Positions 9,749-18,148 of a stretch of DNA of 54,797 bases are shown in pieces. The stretch's first letter is position 1; every line of letters starts with the position of its first letter. The stretch is taken from assembly GCA_009777235.1 (NCBI GenBank), contig WRMH01000018.1:1-54797 (forward strand). The letters are read 5' to 3'. The notes beneath the pieces are model-generated. The model ran no database searches. It was not told the origin of the DNA and saw nothing but the letters and a program-made list of their open reading frames with translations. The stretch is from Oscillospiraceae bacterium. Its GTDB lineage: Bacteria > Bacillota > Clostridia > Oscillospirales > Oscillospiraceae. The position numbers and the translations under genes are program-made.

Positions 9749-10549
9749 CTATTCGTTAGTTACACTGACAAGGCCGCTGGTGCTGATTTCCGTCGTGGGG
9801 CTGCCCCTATAGCGTACATTGCCAACGCCGCTCGCCTTAAGGCGCAGATGTTCATAGCAGCTTACGCTCACACTGCCCGCGCCCGAAAGGGTGATGTCCG
9901 CCATTTGCGTTTCGAGATAAAGAGCGTTTATGTCGCCCGCGCCCGACAGATTGAACTCGGCCTTATCCGCCGTGCCGGAAAAGTAGAACTCGCCCGCGCC
10001 CGATATATCGGCGAAAAGCTCTTTTACATCAAACTCGGCTATTGCGGAGCCCGCTCCGGCAAGGCTGATGGAAAACGAGTACCCTTCGATTTTGTCATGC
10101 GCCGTAAAGTCGCCCGCGCCGGAAAGAGCCACGCGATCTAATGACGGCGCATAGATCGTCAGGGTCGGCTTATGACCATAGGTATCCAACATTTTCGACG
10201 AACGGACTGTGAGCCTGCCGCCCGACTCACTAAGCGTGATATGCTCCATGAGGTTTTCTTGTATCTCTAAAGTTACCTTGCCGGATGGCATATTTTCAGA
10301 AAGCTCGGAGTAGTAGACTATGTCGCAGTATATAGAAACGTCGAGGAACGTGATTTCGCCAAATCCGAACTCATACAAAACAGGTTCTCCTGTTCCGGCT
10401 ACCGTATCAAATCCTGAAAAATTGACCGAAACACAAGCGGACAGCGGCATGAGCATGATTAGCGCGCAAAGTACAAGCGCTATGCTCCGTGCATGGGGCG
10501 GCGATGAGATAATTTGTGCGCAAAGCGGCAGTGATATTTTCTTTTTCAT
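9749..10549 (-). CDS. DUF2807 lipoprotein (head-GIN adhesin-like)
   Basis: 266 residues. An N-terminal signal segment ends in a lipobox LSAC (C39). The rest repeats the short beta-helix-like pattern of DUF2807: LSGAGDFTA, LAGAGSA, ISGAGEFYF, LSGAGDINA, LSGAGSVS and ASGVGNV. The protein is likely tethered on the outer face of the membrane; no enzymatic role is known for the family. ATG 10549 was chosen because it follows AAAGGAAG and overlaps the permease stop as ATGA, indicating coupling. It is the last gene of the GntR-ABC operon, so it may sense or respond to envelope stress handled by that transporter. That link is inference. Confidence 0.85.
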   Translation of the reverse strand: MKKKISLPLCAQIISSPPHARSIALVLCALIMLMPLSACVSVNFSGFDTVAGTGEPVLYEFGFGEITFLDVSIYCDIVYYSELSENMPSGKVTLEIQENLMEHITLSESGGRLTVRSSKMLDTYGHKPTLTIYAPSLDRVALSGAGDFTAHDKIEGYSFSISLAGAGSAIAEFDVKELFADISGAGEFYFSGTADKAEFNLSGAGDINALYLETQMADITLSGAGSVSVSCYEHLRLKASGVGNVRYRGSPTTEISTSGLVSVTNE

Positions 10550-11319
10550 ATGTTTAACTTCCTTTCCATTAGTTTTGAGGTGAGCATATACAGCCCGGAG
10601 GATACAAGCAATAAGAACAGCGCGTAAATCGGCATGGCTGAGCTTGGCAAAATGATTTGTATAAATCCGAAAGAATTGCTGTAAACAGCTCCAAACGGCG
10701 CAAGCACTAATTGCAGCAAGGTGAAAATGTAAAGACCTCCGAATACGAGCGCTGTCGTCAAAATCCCCGAACCGCGTTTGCCCGACAGCAGCGACCTGTT
10801 TACGGCTATGCAAAATGTGATGAACATCAGAAGCCAAAAGTAGCCCACAAGAATCAGCAAAGCTCCAACTATGATGTAAAACGCTATGTTTATGTCCGCA
10901 CTGACGACTTCCCAAATAAAGCTTATTAAGCCTTTTCCCGCCAGCATATCCGTAAATATAAAAGCCAGCCAGACCTCACTCACGATCACGACAGTCAATG
11001 TGACCGTATCAATCAGCGTTATCGCAATGAGATTAGAAAGCATCATGCGTCCCCGCGAAATCGGGGTCAGAGCTTGCAGATAGGCCGTCGGCGCGGCAAA
11101 CATTTTTAAAAATATTCTGACATCGCCTATCACATTGATAACAAATACGACAGATATAGCGACGCCCCCGAGCGATAATGCGGTAATGAGCGCGGCCGTC
11201 GGCAAAATCTCCGCGGAGCCAAGCACGATAAATGTCAGATTCATCAAGAATATTGTCAAAAAGACAAATCCGCGTGTGTGCATGGCATCTGTGAATACAA
11301 ACTTAAACTGAGCCTTCAT
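10546..11319 (-). CDS. ABC transporter permease (ABC-2 type, six or so TM segments)
   Basis: 257 residues, strongly hydrophobic. TM stretches are evident near the N-terminus (FLTIFLMNLTFIVLG), around residues 45-65, 95-120, 140-175, 185-205 and 225-245. A soluble loop PISRGRMMLSNLIA resembles the cytoplasmic coupling region of ABC-2 permeases. The gene overlaps the upstream ATPase gene by 17 bases and the downstream lipoprotein gene by 4, so the three products are probably made together. The substrate is unknown; similar GntR-controlled systems (YtrA-type) respond to cell-wall-active antibiotics in Bacillus. Confidence 0.85.
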   Translation of the reverse strand: MKAQFKFVFTDAMHTRGFVFLTIFLMNLTFIVLGSAEILPTAALITALSLGGVAISVVFVINVIGDVRIFLKMFAAPTAYLQALTPISRGRMMLSNLIAITLIDTVTLTVVIVSEVWLAFIFTDMLAGKGLISFIWEVVSADINIAFYIIVGALLILVGYFWLLMFITFCIAVNRSLLSGKRGSGILTTALVFGGLYIFTLLQLVLAPFGAVYSNSFGFIQIILPSSAMPIYALFLLLVSSGLYMLTSKLMERKLNI

Positions 11320-12022
11320 GTATAAATACCTCCAAATACTTCTGTTCTACGGTGCGTCCGCTCTCCTCGCGCATTTCGTCGCAATCGCCGGAAAATATGA
11401 CCCTGCCCTTTGAGAGAAAGAACACGCTGTCAAAAATGCGTTCTATGTCCCTGACCATGTGTGTAGATATGAGCGTGGACGCGTCTTCCGGCTGCATGGA
11501 TATAATGGCGTCTATGACACGCGCTTTGCCGACGGGGTCTATGCCGTCCATCGGCTCGTCGAGCAGATATAGGCGGGTTTGGCGCGAAAAAGTAAGACCG
11601 AGAACCAACCGCTCTTTCATGCCCTTTGACAGGCGTTTTATGCGCGTGTCCTGCAGATTTGCCAGTTCTAAGAGTTCTATGAGTTTCAAAGCGCGCTCGT
11701 GTGACCAGTCCTCATAAAAATCTCTGTAATAATTAAAAGCGTCGCGGACGCGCATCCATTTCGGGAAACTCATAACATCCGGGCAAAAGCTAATCGTTTT
11801 GCGGGCGTTTAACCCCACAGGCGCGTTTTCCCAGTAGCGTATATGACCCGCCGTGGGGGTGAGCAGCCCTGCTATGGTTTTGAGCAAGGTTGTTTTGCCG
11901 GATGCGTTCGGGCCGAGCAATCCTGCAATTTGCCCTATGGGTATGGACATTTCCACGCCGCCGAGAGCCTCACAGTTTCTGAAGCGTTTTTTCAAGCCTT
12001 GAATTTCGAGAATATTATTCAT
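11303..12022 (-). CDS. ABC transporter ATP-binding protein
   Basis: 239 residues, normal for a single nucleotide-binding domain. Walker A is GLLGPNASGKTTLLK, the signature LSKGMKERLVLG (divergent from LSGGQ), Walker B LYLLDEPMDGID, and the H-loop TLISTHMV. This arrangement with LSKG is typical of the YtrB/EcsA/BcrA-like exporters paired with ABC-2 permeases. It starts 2 bases after the GntR regulator stop and overlaps the permease gene. It supplies the energy for the transporter at the inner face of the membrane. Confidence 0.95.
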   Translation of the reverse strand: MNNILEIQGLKKRFRNCEALGGVEMSIPIGQIAGLLGPNASGKTTLLKTIAGLLTPTAGHIRYWENAPVGLNARKTISFCPDVMSFPKWMRVRDAFNYYRDFYEDWSHERALKLIELLELANLQDTRIKRLSKGMKERLVLGLTFSRQTRLYLLDEPMDGIDPVGKARVIDAIISMQPEDASTLISTHMVRDIERIFDSVFFLSKGRVIFSGDCDEMREESGRTVEQKYLEVFIHEGSV

Positions 12023-12024
12023 AC

Positions 12025-12450
12025 TTATACAATCCTTTCCTTTTTCTCCGGGTCATTGCAGTCCGTTTCTTCGCCATTTATATGTTTTGCCAGTTCGGTC
12101 AATGTTTTTTCGCTCGAATATCCCATCTCACGCATTTCAGAGGCGAAGCGGCGCATGGAGTCGTAAATCAGGCCGTCTTGCGTTTTTTCGACCATGCCCA
12201 AATCTTCCGTAAAAAAGAATCCGGTACCCCGCTTGCTGTTTATCAGTCCGTCGCGCTCCATTTGCTGATACGCCCTTTGCACGGTGTTTGCGTTTACTTT
12301 AAGCAGCGCGGACATCTCGCGGATGGACGGGATTCGCTCCCCCGTCTCTATGTCGCCCCGGGCAAACGCCCGGCAAAAGCGAAGGATTATCTGGCGGTAA
12401 ATCGGCTCACGGTCGTCAAAATCAAGCCGCCACTCTTCCCATACAGGCAT
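12025..12450 (-). CDS. GntR-family regulator, YtrA-like
   Basis: 141 residues. An N-terminal winged helix-turn-helix is seen in IPSIREMSALLKVNANTVQR, followed by the wing GLINSKRGTGFFF. The short C-terminal helical tail (~50 residues) without a ligand-binding domain is typical of the YtrA subfamily, which dimerises through it and represses an adjacent ABC transporter. ATG 12450 follows a strong AGGAGG. It is the first gene of the operon and lies 2 bases before the ABC ATPase, so autorepression is expected. Confidence 0.93.
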   Translation of the reverse strand: MPVWEEWRLDFDDREPIYRQIILRFCRAFARGDIETGERIPSIREMSALLKVNANTVQRAYQQMERDGLINSKRGTGFFFTEDLGMVEKTQDGLIYDSMRRFASEMREMGYSSEKTLTELAKHINGEETDCNDPEKKERIV

Positions 12451-12494
12451 ATTTCACCTCCTCATTTTCCTTGTCAACTCAGCCATTCAATTTA

Positions 12495-12547
12495 ACTCAT
12501 TCGATTGAGTGTACTACTACACTAACACACTGTATCAAGTCTGTCAA
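12495..12547 (-). promoter_or_regulatory. Promoter and palindromic operators of the GntR-ABC operon
   Basis: Minus-strand -35 TTGACA at 12547-12542, then a 17-base spacer and a weak -10 TAGTGT (12524-12519). A perfect inverted repeat AGTGTA-CTAC-TACACT covers 12508-12523 and overlaps the -10. A second palindrome ACTCATTCGATTGAGT covers 12495-12510. From memory, B. subtilis YtrA binds AGTGTA-N13-TACACT; the half-sites here are identical but separated by 4 bases. Binding here would block the promoter. Confidence 0.65.
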
Positions 12548-12624
12548 GAGAAATTTTTAAAAATTTTTTACTCCGCTAAAAAGCTCTCCACAGCGTACGC
12601 TCTGAAAAGGCGCAGGGTTTTCGT

Positions 12625-14061
12625 TTACCAAAGCTCTTGCCCTGCCGCGCTAAAAAAGTCGTTTGCCATGACCAACATTCCCGACGCGGTTCGATTTGTG
12701 GAAGCCCCCGTTGTGAAAATAACCATGCCCCTGTTTGTGCCGTCCGCGCTATACACATACTGCGTGTACGTGCCGTCGGCGCTCCCTGTGTGCCAATACC
12801 CCACCCCGCCCGGCATATACGAAACGGCGGAGCTGCGTGTCGCCAAACCTATATCATAGCCCGCGCCGCTTTTGTCGGCGTTATTTATTTCATCCGCCGA
12901 CTCTTCGGATATTATTCTGACATCTTTATATATGCCGCCGCTGCCGAGCATTGCCAGTATCTTCGCGTAATCAACCGCGCTTATGGTCAGATTTCCTTGA
13001 GCCAAATGGTGATCGTGTCCCAACTGATTCAAGGCGGCGGAATCGCTTACGCTCAATTGCGCCTCCGCCGACCGTGTACGGTTATGCCCGATCCCGTATA
13101 TGGCGGCGATGTTTTCTGTGTCCTTTAGTCTGCTCGGCACATAGGCGGCGTCAATGCCAAGCGGTGCAAACAAGACTTCATTGGAAAACAAATCAAAGGT
13201 TTTTCCGTAAATGACCTCACATACGGCGGCAAGCACGGACATACCTAAATTTGTGTATTCATATGCCGCGCCCGGACGCCTCCCCCTAAATGACGAGCTT
13301 GCTTCAAGCAAGGTCTTGGTAGACGATGATGAGTAACCCGCCCGCGACGCCATAAACGCGTCAGAATCATATATTGAAGAGGTGTGCTGCATCAGCATAC
13401 GGCTTGTGATTGGCGTGTTCGGGGCGTTTGGATTTCTCACCTCATATCCGAGATAGGCGGATATGTCTTCGTCCAAATCGAGCCTCCCGTCATCTGCAAG
13501 CACCATAGCGCAAATGACCGTTGTGAGCTTTGATAAAGAAGCTGTGCGAAATTTTGTTTCTATGTCAACGAGCCGGTCGCCGCCTTTATCAGCATATCCA
13601 TATTGGTATGTATAGTATTCATATTTGCTGCCGTCGTAAACAATCATGCTGACTGCCATGGCATTATATCGCGCCGATAACCTGTCAAGGCTCTCTTTCA
13701 GCTCTGGGTAAATGTCCTGTGTCTCGATGATTTTGTCTTGCGGCGGCGGTGTGGGTGTGGGCGTGGGCGTCGGGGTTGGTGTGGGTGTTGGCAGCGGTGT
13801 TGGCGCGAGGGGCGATGAGGGCGGCGGGGTCGGCTCGGGCATAGGCTGCGGCGATTGGGGTTCGTTTTCCGGGTGATGAGTTTCAAGAGGGGTGTTTAAA
13901 TCGTCGGGAGATAACGCCTCCTGAGACGTTGGCGGCGTTTTGAAGTCGCCCTGTATATCCGCGCTTTTCTGATTTATCGCAATGATAATCCAAGGTATGA
14001 GCGCGGCAATAATGAAAACCGCAAGCACCACTATCATGATTGTTTTCTTATTTGCGCTCAT
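12625..14061 (-). CDS. Membrane-anchored serine hydrolase, beta-lactamase/DD-peptidase fold
   Basis: 478 residues. One TM anchor at ~7-28, then a Pro/Thr/Ser-rich linker (~40-108, ending in repeated PT units), then a PF00144-type catalytic domain. The SxxK motif is S175-L-S-K178 in RTASLSKL; the YxN motif is Y269-T-N271; a C-terminal HTG lies in YWHTGS. These are the catalytic elements of class C beta-lactamase-like serine hydrolases, which act on D-amino-acid peptides or esters outside the cell. No specific substrate can be assigned. The gene is 25 bases from the M19 dipeptidase gene, which has the same architecture, suggesting paired action on wall peptides. Confidence 0.9.
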   Translation of the reverse strand: MSANKKTIMIVVLAVFIIAALIPWIIIAINQKSADIQGDFKTPPTSQEALSPDDLNTPLETHHPENEPQSPQPMPEPTPPPSSPLAPTPLPTPTPTPTPTPTPTPPPQDKIIETQDIYPELKESLDRLSARYNAMAVSMIVYDGSKYEYYTYQYGYADKGGDRLVDIETKFRTASLSKLTTVICAMVLADDGRLDLDEDISAYLGYEVRNPNAPNTPITSRMLMQHTSSIYDSDAFMASRAGYSSSSTKTLLEASSSFRGRRPGAAYEYTNLGMSVLAAVCEVIYGKTFDLFSNEVLFAPLGIDAAYVPSRLKDTENIAAIYGIGHNRTRSAEAQLSVSDSAALNQLGHDHHLAQGNLTISAVDYAKILAMLGSGGIYKDVRIISEESADEINNADKSGAGYDIGLATRSSAVSYMPGGVGYWHTGSADGTYTQYVYSADGTNRGMVIFTTGASTNRTASGMLVMANDFFSAAGQELW

Positions 14062-14085
14062 ATCCGCACTATCTCTTTACTTCCC

Positions 14086-15303
14086 CTACTCTTCGTTAAA
14101 ATAACGGCGGAAAAATTCATAAAAATTCCATTCCATTATCTTATACGCGGCATCAACGCCAAACTCATCTGCCAGTCTTTCCTTAAATTTATGCAACGAC
14201 GAAACATCTTCTATATCTTCGGGCTTGTTTGGTATTCCGTCAAAATCGCAGCCGAGCCCTATGTGATTTTCGGCTCCAAGCTCCATAAAATGATTAAAGT
14301 GCGCCATCACATCGCTCATCTTGGCGTTTGCGTTTTTTGCTATGATTTCAGGATACATATTAAAGCCGATTATTCCGCCTCGCTCAACAATAGCTATTAT
14401 CATATCATCTTTGAGGTTTCTGTCATGCGCGAACATAGAATAAGAATTTGAATGGCTTGCCATGAAAGGCCGTGTACTATGCTCGAGAGCATCCCAAAAA
14501 CCCGCTTCGTTGAGGTGCGACACATCAAGTATCATGCCAAGCTGATCCATTTTTTGTATTACCTCAATGCCAAATGGTTTGAGGCCGCTTTGAGAGCCTG
14601 TGGCTTGCCCATAACCCAATTCATTTTCACGGTTCCATGTGGGGGCAAATATCCGAACTCCCCTGTCAAAGAAATGATCGAGATTTTCGATTTTTCCCAT
14701 GAGAGCCTCTCCGCCCTCAATGGATAAAAGCGCGCTTATTTTTCCTCTGCCCGCGATTTCGATTATGTCTTCCAAATCGAGCGCGATTTCTATAAGCTCG
14801 CTATATTTTTCCATCTCGCTCTCGAAAAAATCAATCATAAGATTTGTTCGCTCAAAAGCGTTTGCGACATATCTGTCCGAGCACCACAAAACAAACACCT
14901 GCACGGGGGCGTCAAATTCGCCAAGACGCGCAAAATCCACGTCAAGGTTGTTTCTGTGCAAGCCCTGATCGCGAAGGAGCGCGCGCGAAATTGTATCGGC
15001 ATGGGCATCTATCATGCCAAAGCTCACAGGGGGCGGAATTGGCGCGGGTGGCGGCTCGGGGGTGGGCGTTGGCGTCGGAGGCGGCGTGGGAGACGGTGTG
15101 GGTGTCGGCGCGGGGGACGGTGCTGGCGTAATATTTGTCGCTTGCGCCCCGTTGGGCGTTGTTTCATGCGGCGCGGCATTTCCGTCATATGGCGATACCA
15201 CCGACATTGCACCCGGCTGCTCATAAATCAGCCAAGGGACAACGGACAAAGCTACCAATAATATCGCAACTGTCGTCACTACGGCTCTTTTACGTTTTTT
15301 CAT
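14086..15303 (-). CDS. Membrane-anchored M19 dipeptidase (renal dipeptidase family)
   Basis: 405 residues. TM anchor at ~8-26, a Pro/Thr-rich linker at ~58-92, then an M19 domain. Zinc ligands are seen in MIDAHADT (H101, D103); other family marks are SIEGGEAL, LDVSHLN and MASHSNSYSM with HDRN shortly after. M19 enzymes are zinc-dependent and cleave dipeptides, often containing D-amino acids. Here the enzyme faces the outside on a flexible stalk. Its neighbour on the downstream side is a serine hydrolase with the same anchor-linker design. Confidence 0.92.
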   Translation of the reverse strand: MKKRKRAVVTTVAILLVALSVVPWLIYEQPGAMSVVSPYDGNAAPHETTPNGAQATNITPAPSPAPTPTPSPTPPPTPTPTPEPPPAPIPPPVSFGMIDAHADTISRALLRDQGLHRNNLDVDFARLGEFDAPVQVFVLWCSDRYVANAFERTNLMIDFFESEMEKYSELIEIALDLEDIIEIAGRGKISALLSIEGGEALMGKIENLDHFFDRGVRIFAPTWNRENELGYGQATGSQSGLKPFGIEVIQKMDQLGMILDVSHLNEAGFWDALEHSTRPFMASHSNSYSMFAHDRNLKDDMIIAIVERGGIIGFNMYPEIIAKNANAKMSDVMAHFNHFMELGAENHIGLGCDFDGIPNKPEDIEDVSSLHKFKERLADEFGVDAAYKIMEWNFYEFFRRYFNEE

Positions 15304-15459
15304 CTAACTTCACCTTAAATCGCCGGTCCAATCGGGCAGTCTAATTGGTTCGGCCTGTTATATCTTGCATTTTCTTTCAATTTTCTGACAAGCCCGTTTT
15401 GCTGAAAGCACATTCCACATTGCAATTATACATACATTATACATCATATTGGGGCATTT

Positions 15460-16572
15460 TCAATCTCTGTATTCAAATACCCACGTCACCGCTTCCGCGC
15501 TCGTTCTGTCAAGAGTACCGAAATATCCGCTCCCGTCTTCATATATGTAGTAAGCGTTTGTGGTCGTAAGCGGAAACTCTATGATGAATACGTCCTTGTT
15601 ATCTTGTTTGCCATATGAAAAGACCGGATCAACTTCTCTGTAATCGCCCGTCCGGCTTTTCATCCACCATTTCGGGTCATCTGAAAATCTTTCAAAATAC
15701 GTGTCCACGCCCCTATATGTCCCGCTCGTCCAATATACCGTAAATCTGGCATAGAGGCTCGGGTCTTGCAAATAATTTGCAAGCGTTGAAAATGAAAATT
15801 CCCCCGCTTTTACGTTAATCGTACATTTTGCCTCCAAGCTCCCCGCTTTTACCGTCACTGTGGCAGTTCCCGGTTTTATTCCTGTGACAATCAGCGTATC
15901 GTAACTGCCCTGAACAGCAAGAGCAAGATAAGAGACATCTATCAAACTACCATCGCTGCAATACCAATCATCAATACTTACATATGCACCTGAAGGTTCT
16001 GCCCATAAGATCAAATCCACCGATTCTTGCGGATATATCGTAATATTGTCGAGCATACCGCCTTTATCCAGTGCTACTATGAATATTTCTGACGGTTTGG
16101 GCGGCGGCGCGGGCGTTGCCGGGGTAGGCGTGGGGGATGGTGTCGGCACTGGAGTTGAAAGGATAGGCGTTGGCGCGGGAGTCGGCGTGAGTGTTGAATC
16201 AAAGTCGTGAATGGTGGGTGTGGGGCTTGCTTGCAGCCTGCTTTCTCTATCGCCAGACCCAATATCTTCCGAGCTATCGTCGCCAAACAGGTGCATGGCT
16301 AAAATAACCGCGCAAATCAAAATCACCGCGCCCAAAACAGCCGCGCTAATGAGCATGACAGGGCTTTTTTTAGCTTTCACCGGAGGCCGAGCTTGCTGAT
16401 AAGGCGTATACTGTCCGCTCAGGCTTTCCGGCACATTGTATAGCTCGACGGGTTGCTCCACCGCAGACGAAGTCGCCGCTGTTTTTATAGGCTTTCCGCA
16501 ATTCGGGCAAAACGAGACAGCCCGACTCAAATCATGTCCGCAGTGTCCGCAAAATTTCATTTTGTTTTCCAT
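15460..16572 (-). CDS. Zinc-ribbon, TM-anchored protein with an extracellular Ig-like (BIG2-type) region
   Basis: 370 residues. The N-terminus carries a double CxxC zinc ribbon (KFCGHCGHDL and SFCPNCGKPI), expected in the cytoplasm. A TM segment follows at ~72-92, then a Pro/Thr linker, then a beta-rich region with VTGIKPGTATVTVKAGSLEA, characteristic of bacterial Ig-like 2 domains. The C-terminal ~110 residues are not recognised. Cytoplasmic zinc ribbon plus single TM plus outer domain resembles the TcaA/YvbJ type of envelope proteins. The function is unknown. Confidence 0.8.
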   Translation of the reverse strand: MENKMKFCGHCGHDLSRAVSFCPNCGKPIKTAATSSAVEQPVELYNVPESLSGQYTPYQQARPPVKAKKSPVMLISAAVLGAVILICAVILAMHLFGDDSSEDIGSGDRESRLQASPTPTIHDFDSTLTPTPAPTPILSTPVPTPSPTPTPATPAPPPKPSEIFIVALDKGGMLDNITIYPQESVDLILWAEPSGAYVSIDDWYCSDGSLIDVSYLALAVQGSYDTLIVTGIKPGTATVTVKAGSLEAKCTINVKAGEFSFSTLANYLQDPSLYARFTVYWTSGTYRGVDTYFERFSDDPKWWMKSRTGDYREVDPVFSYGKQDNKDVFIIEFPLTTTNAYYIYEDGSGYFGTLDRTSAEAVTWVFEYRD

Positions 16573-16617
16573 ATGGCCGAACCTTTTCCCCTTTAGATTA
16601 CCGCACTATCTTATATG

Positions 16618-17472
16618 TTATCCGAAGAATTCTTGTGACCGTTCCCTGCAACCGCAATGAGGGCAAGAAGTTAATGCAGAATCATAGGCTTTTTCACAGC
16701 GTGTGCATCTGTCTCTCGCCGCATTATCCGCCGCCGTAAGACCCGGGTTGTTTGAAGCTAAGTAGTTGCAAACAAAAATCCTCGAAGCAATGGCAATTAG
16801 GGCAGTAAAATAAAACGTTGTTGCCATTGTAATTTCAGATTCAAAAAACCAATATCCAGATTTTCTTTCTCCATTCAAGAAAAAAGCGCCAATAAGCGCG
16901 ACAGCGCAGGTGCTTATAGTAATATTAAGTGCCACGCGGTATATGTATCTGCAATCCTCATTTTTCGATGCCCTGTAAATTACCATAAATAACAATATTA
17001 ACGAAATTACGAAAAATGTAGATACCGTTATATCATAAATAAGGAATCCAGTGTCAACAAATTCTTCGCGATCATATGATATCACAAATTTGCCTTGTAT
17101 CACCTGCATGGCTCTGTCAAACGGTGAAAATGAACCCTCAGCGTACTCTCGATAGCTTTTGGGATAGCCGCGGACATCTGCGTCATTTGTATACCATTTT
17201 GTAAAGAAAAGCAAAGCGATAAGGACACATGAGCCTATGATTAAGGCTTTCGCGACGAGCTTCTTATCGAGCGTTTGAGTGTTAGGCGGGGACGGGTATA
17301 CGGGTGCGGGGGCTGCCGGGTCAACGTTTTGCGGCACTTGCGCTTGCTGCTGTGGTTGTGCTTGCGATGCTTGCGCATATATGCTCAAGTTTTCACCACA
17401 GTTTGTGCAAAACGTCACCTCATCTACTAATTGCTGTCCGCATTTCGGGCAAAATTTTAGTTTACTTTCCAT
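16618..17472 (-). CDS. Integral membrane protein with zinc ribbons at both ends
   Basis: 284 residues. The N-terminus has CPKCGQQL and FCTNCGENL; the C-terminus has CTRCEKAYDSALTSCPHCG. Between them are a Gln/Pro-rich linker and about four TM segments (near 75-95, 150-175, 185-210, 215-240). Both termini would then be cytoplasmic. ATG 17472 was chosen because AAAGG lies 8 bases upstream; a TTG at 17493 has none. No family function is recognised. It is separated from the previous zinc-ribbon gene by 45 bases. Confidence 0.8.
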   Translation of the reverse strand: MESKLKFCPKCGQQLVDEVTFCTNCGENLSIYAQASQAQPQQQAQVPQNVDPAAPAPVYPSPPNTQTLDKKLVAKALIIGSCVLIALLFFTKWYTNDADVRGYPKSYREYAEGSFSPFDRAMQVIQGKFVISYDREEFVDTGFLIYDITVSTFFVISLILLFMVIYRASKNEDCRYIYRVALNITISTCAVALIGAFFLNGERKSGYWFFESEITMATTFYFTALIAIASRIFVCNYLASNNPGLTAADNAARDRCTRCEKAYDSALTSCPHCGCRERSQEFFG

Positions 17473-18148
17473 GTTATTGACCTTTTCTTTCAATTTTTAT
17501 TTTTGCAAAAGGCCATAATGAAAACGCGCGCAGAGGGGCTTATAATTCCCGAGCAATCACGCAAGTGATTACCCGAGCCAACGAAGTTGGCTCTGCCTAC
17601 CTGTGCGCCGATGTAAACATTCAGCGTTTATTGCGGATAGCTTACCGCAGAAACCACAAAATCAGGTTGAAAATACATAGATAAAAATGTATACTGATAA
17701 TGTCGTAGCGGCGGATTTTCCGTGTTTGTAGGCATGATTTTAAAGGAGTCCCTACATTCGCCGTGAAGATGTTGGACGCATCTTCGCGGTCGCTGCGGCC
17801 CTTGATTATGGCCTTGCGAGCGTTAATTTATCATAAATGTCGGCAAAATGCAATAAAATTTTTGCAAATGTGTGAAATTTTTATTGCATTTTTCTATCAC
17901 GCCTCGGCGCGGGAATGTTTTTAACAAAATCAGTCGGAGCTTATACTCATCACTGATTTTGGCTATAATGTAATCCACCACTTAATAGAAGTGGGGGAAT
18001 TATGATTTTATTAAAAATGAAAAAATGGAAATTTGAATCGTATTGAGTGCCATTATATAGGGGTTGATTGAACCGTGTCAGGGTTAGTGGTTATCTTCGC
18101 TTACGATGAAAATTCCGTCGATGCTGTTTCTTTCTTCCTGAATAATTC
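17473..18148. other. Gene-free stretch with several small hairpins
   Basis: No convincing gene is seen on either strand. The region holds short palindromes: AATCAC-GCAA-GTGATT near 17557, GAGCCAAC-GAA-GTTGGCTC near 17576, and an imperfect CCGTGAAGATG/CATCTTCGCGG stem near 17760. It also holds the hairpin repeat at 17923-17974. A 35-codon ORF on the minus strand starting with ATG near 17737 lacks a ribosome binding site. Confidence 0.5.
17923..17974 (+). repeat. Dispersed hairpin repeat with promoter-like sequence, copy 1
   Basis: Reverse complement of this 52-base segment matches 30802-30854 at most positions. Inverted ends AAAATCAGT and ACTGATTTT form a hairpin. On the plus strand the copy carries TTATAC (17941-17946), a 17-base spacer and TATAAT (17964-17969), directed into the 3' end of the convergent lipoprotein gene. 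Shortly downstream is GGGGGAATTATG opening a 14-codon ORF, probably meaningless. Confidence 0.65.

Noticed and set aside
17600..17740. 35-residue peptide on the minus strand (begins MPTNTENPP)
   Set aside because: Lacks a ribosome binding site and any family resemblance; the surrounding DNA is full of small palindromes.
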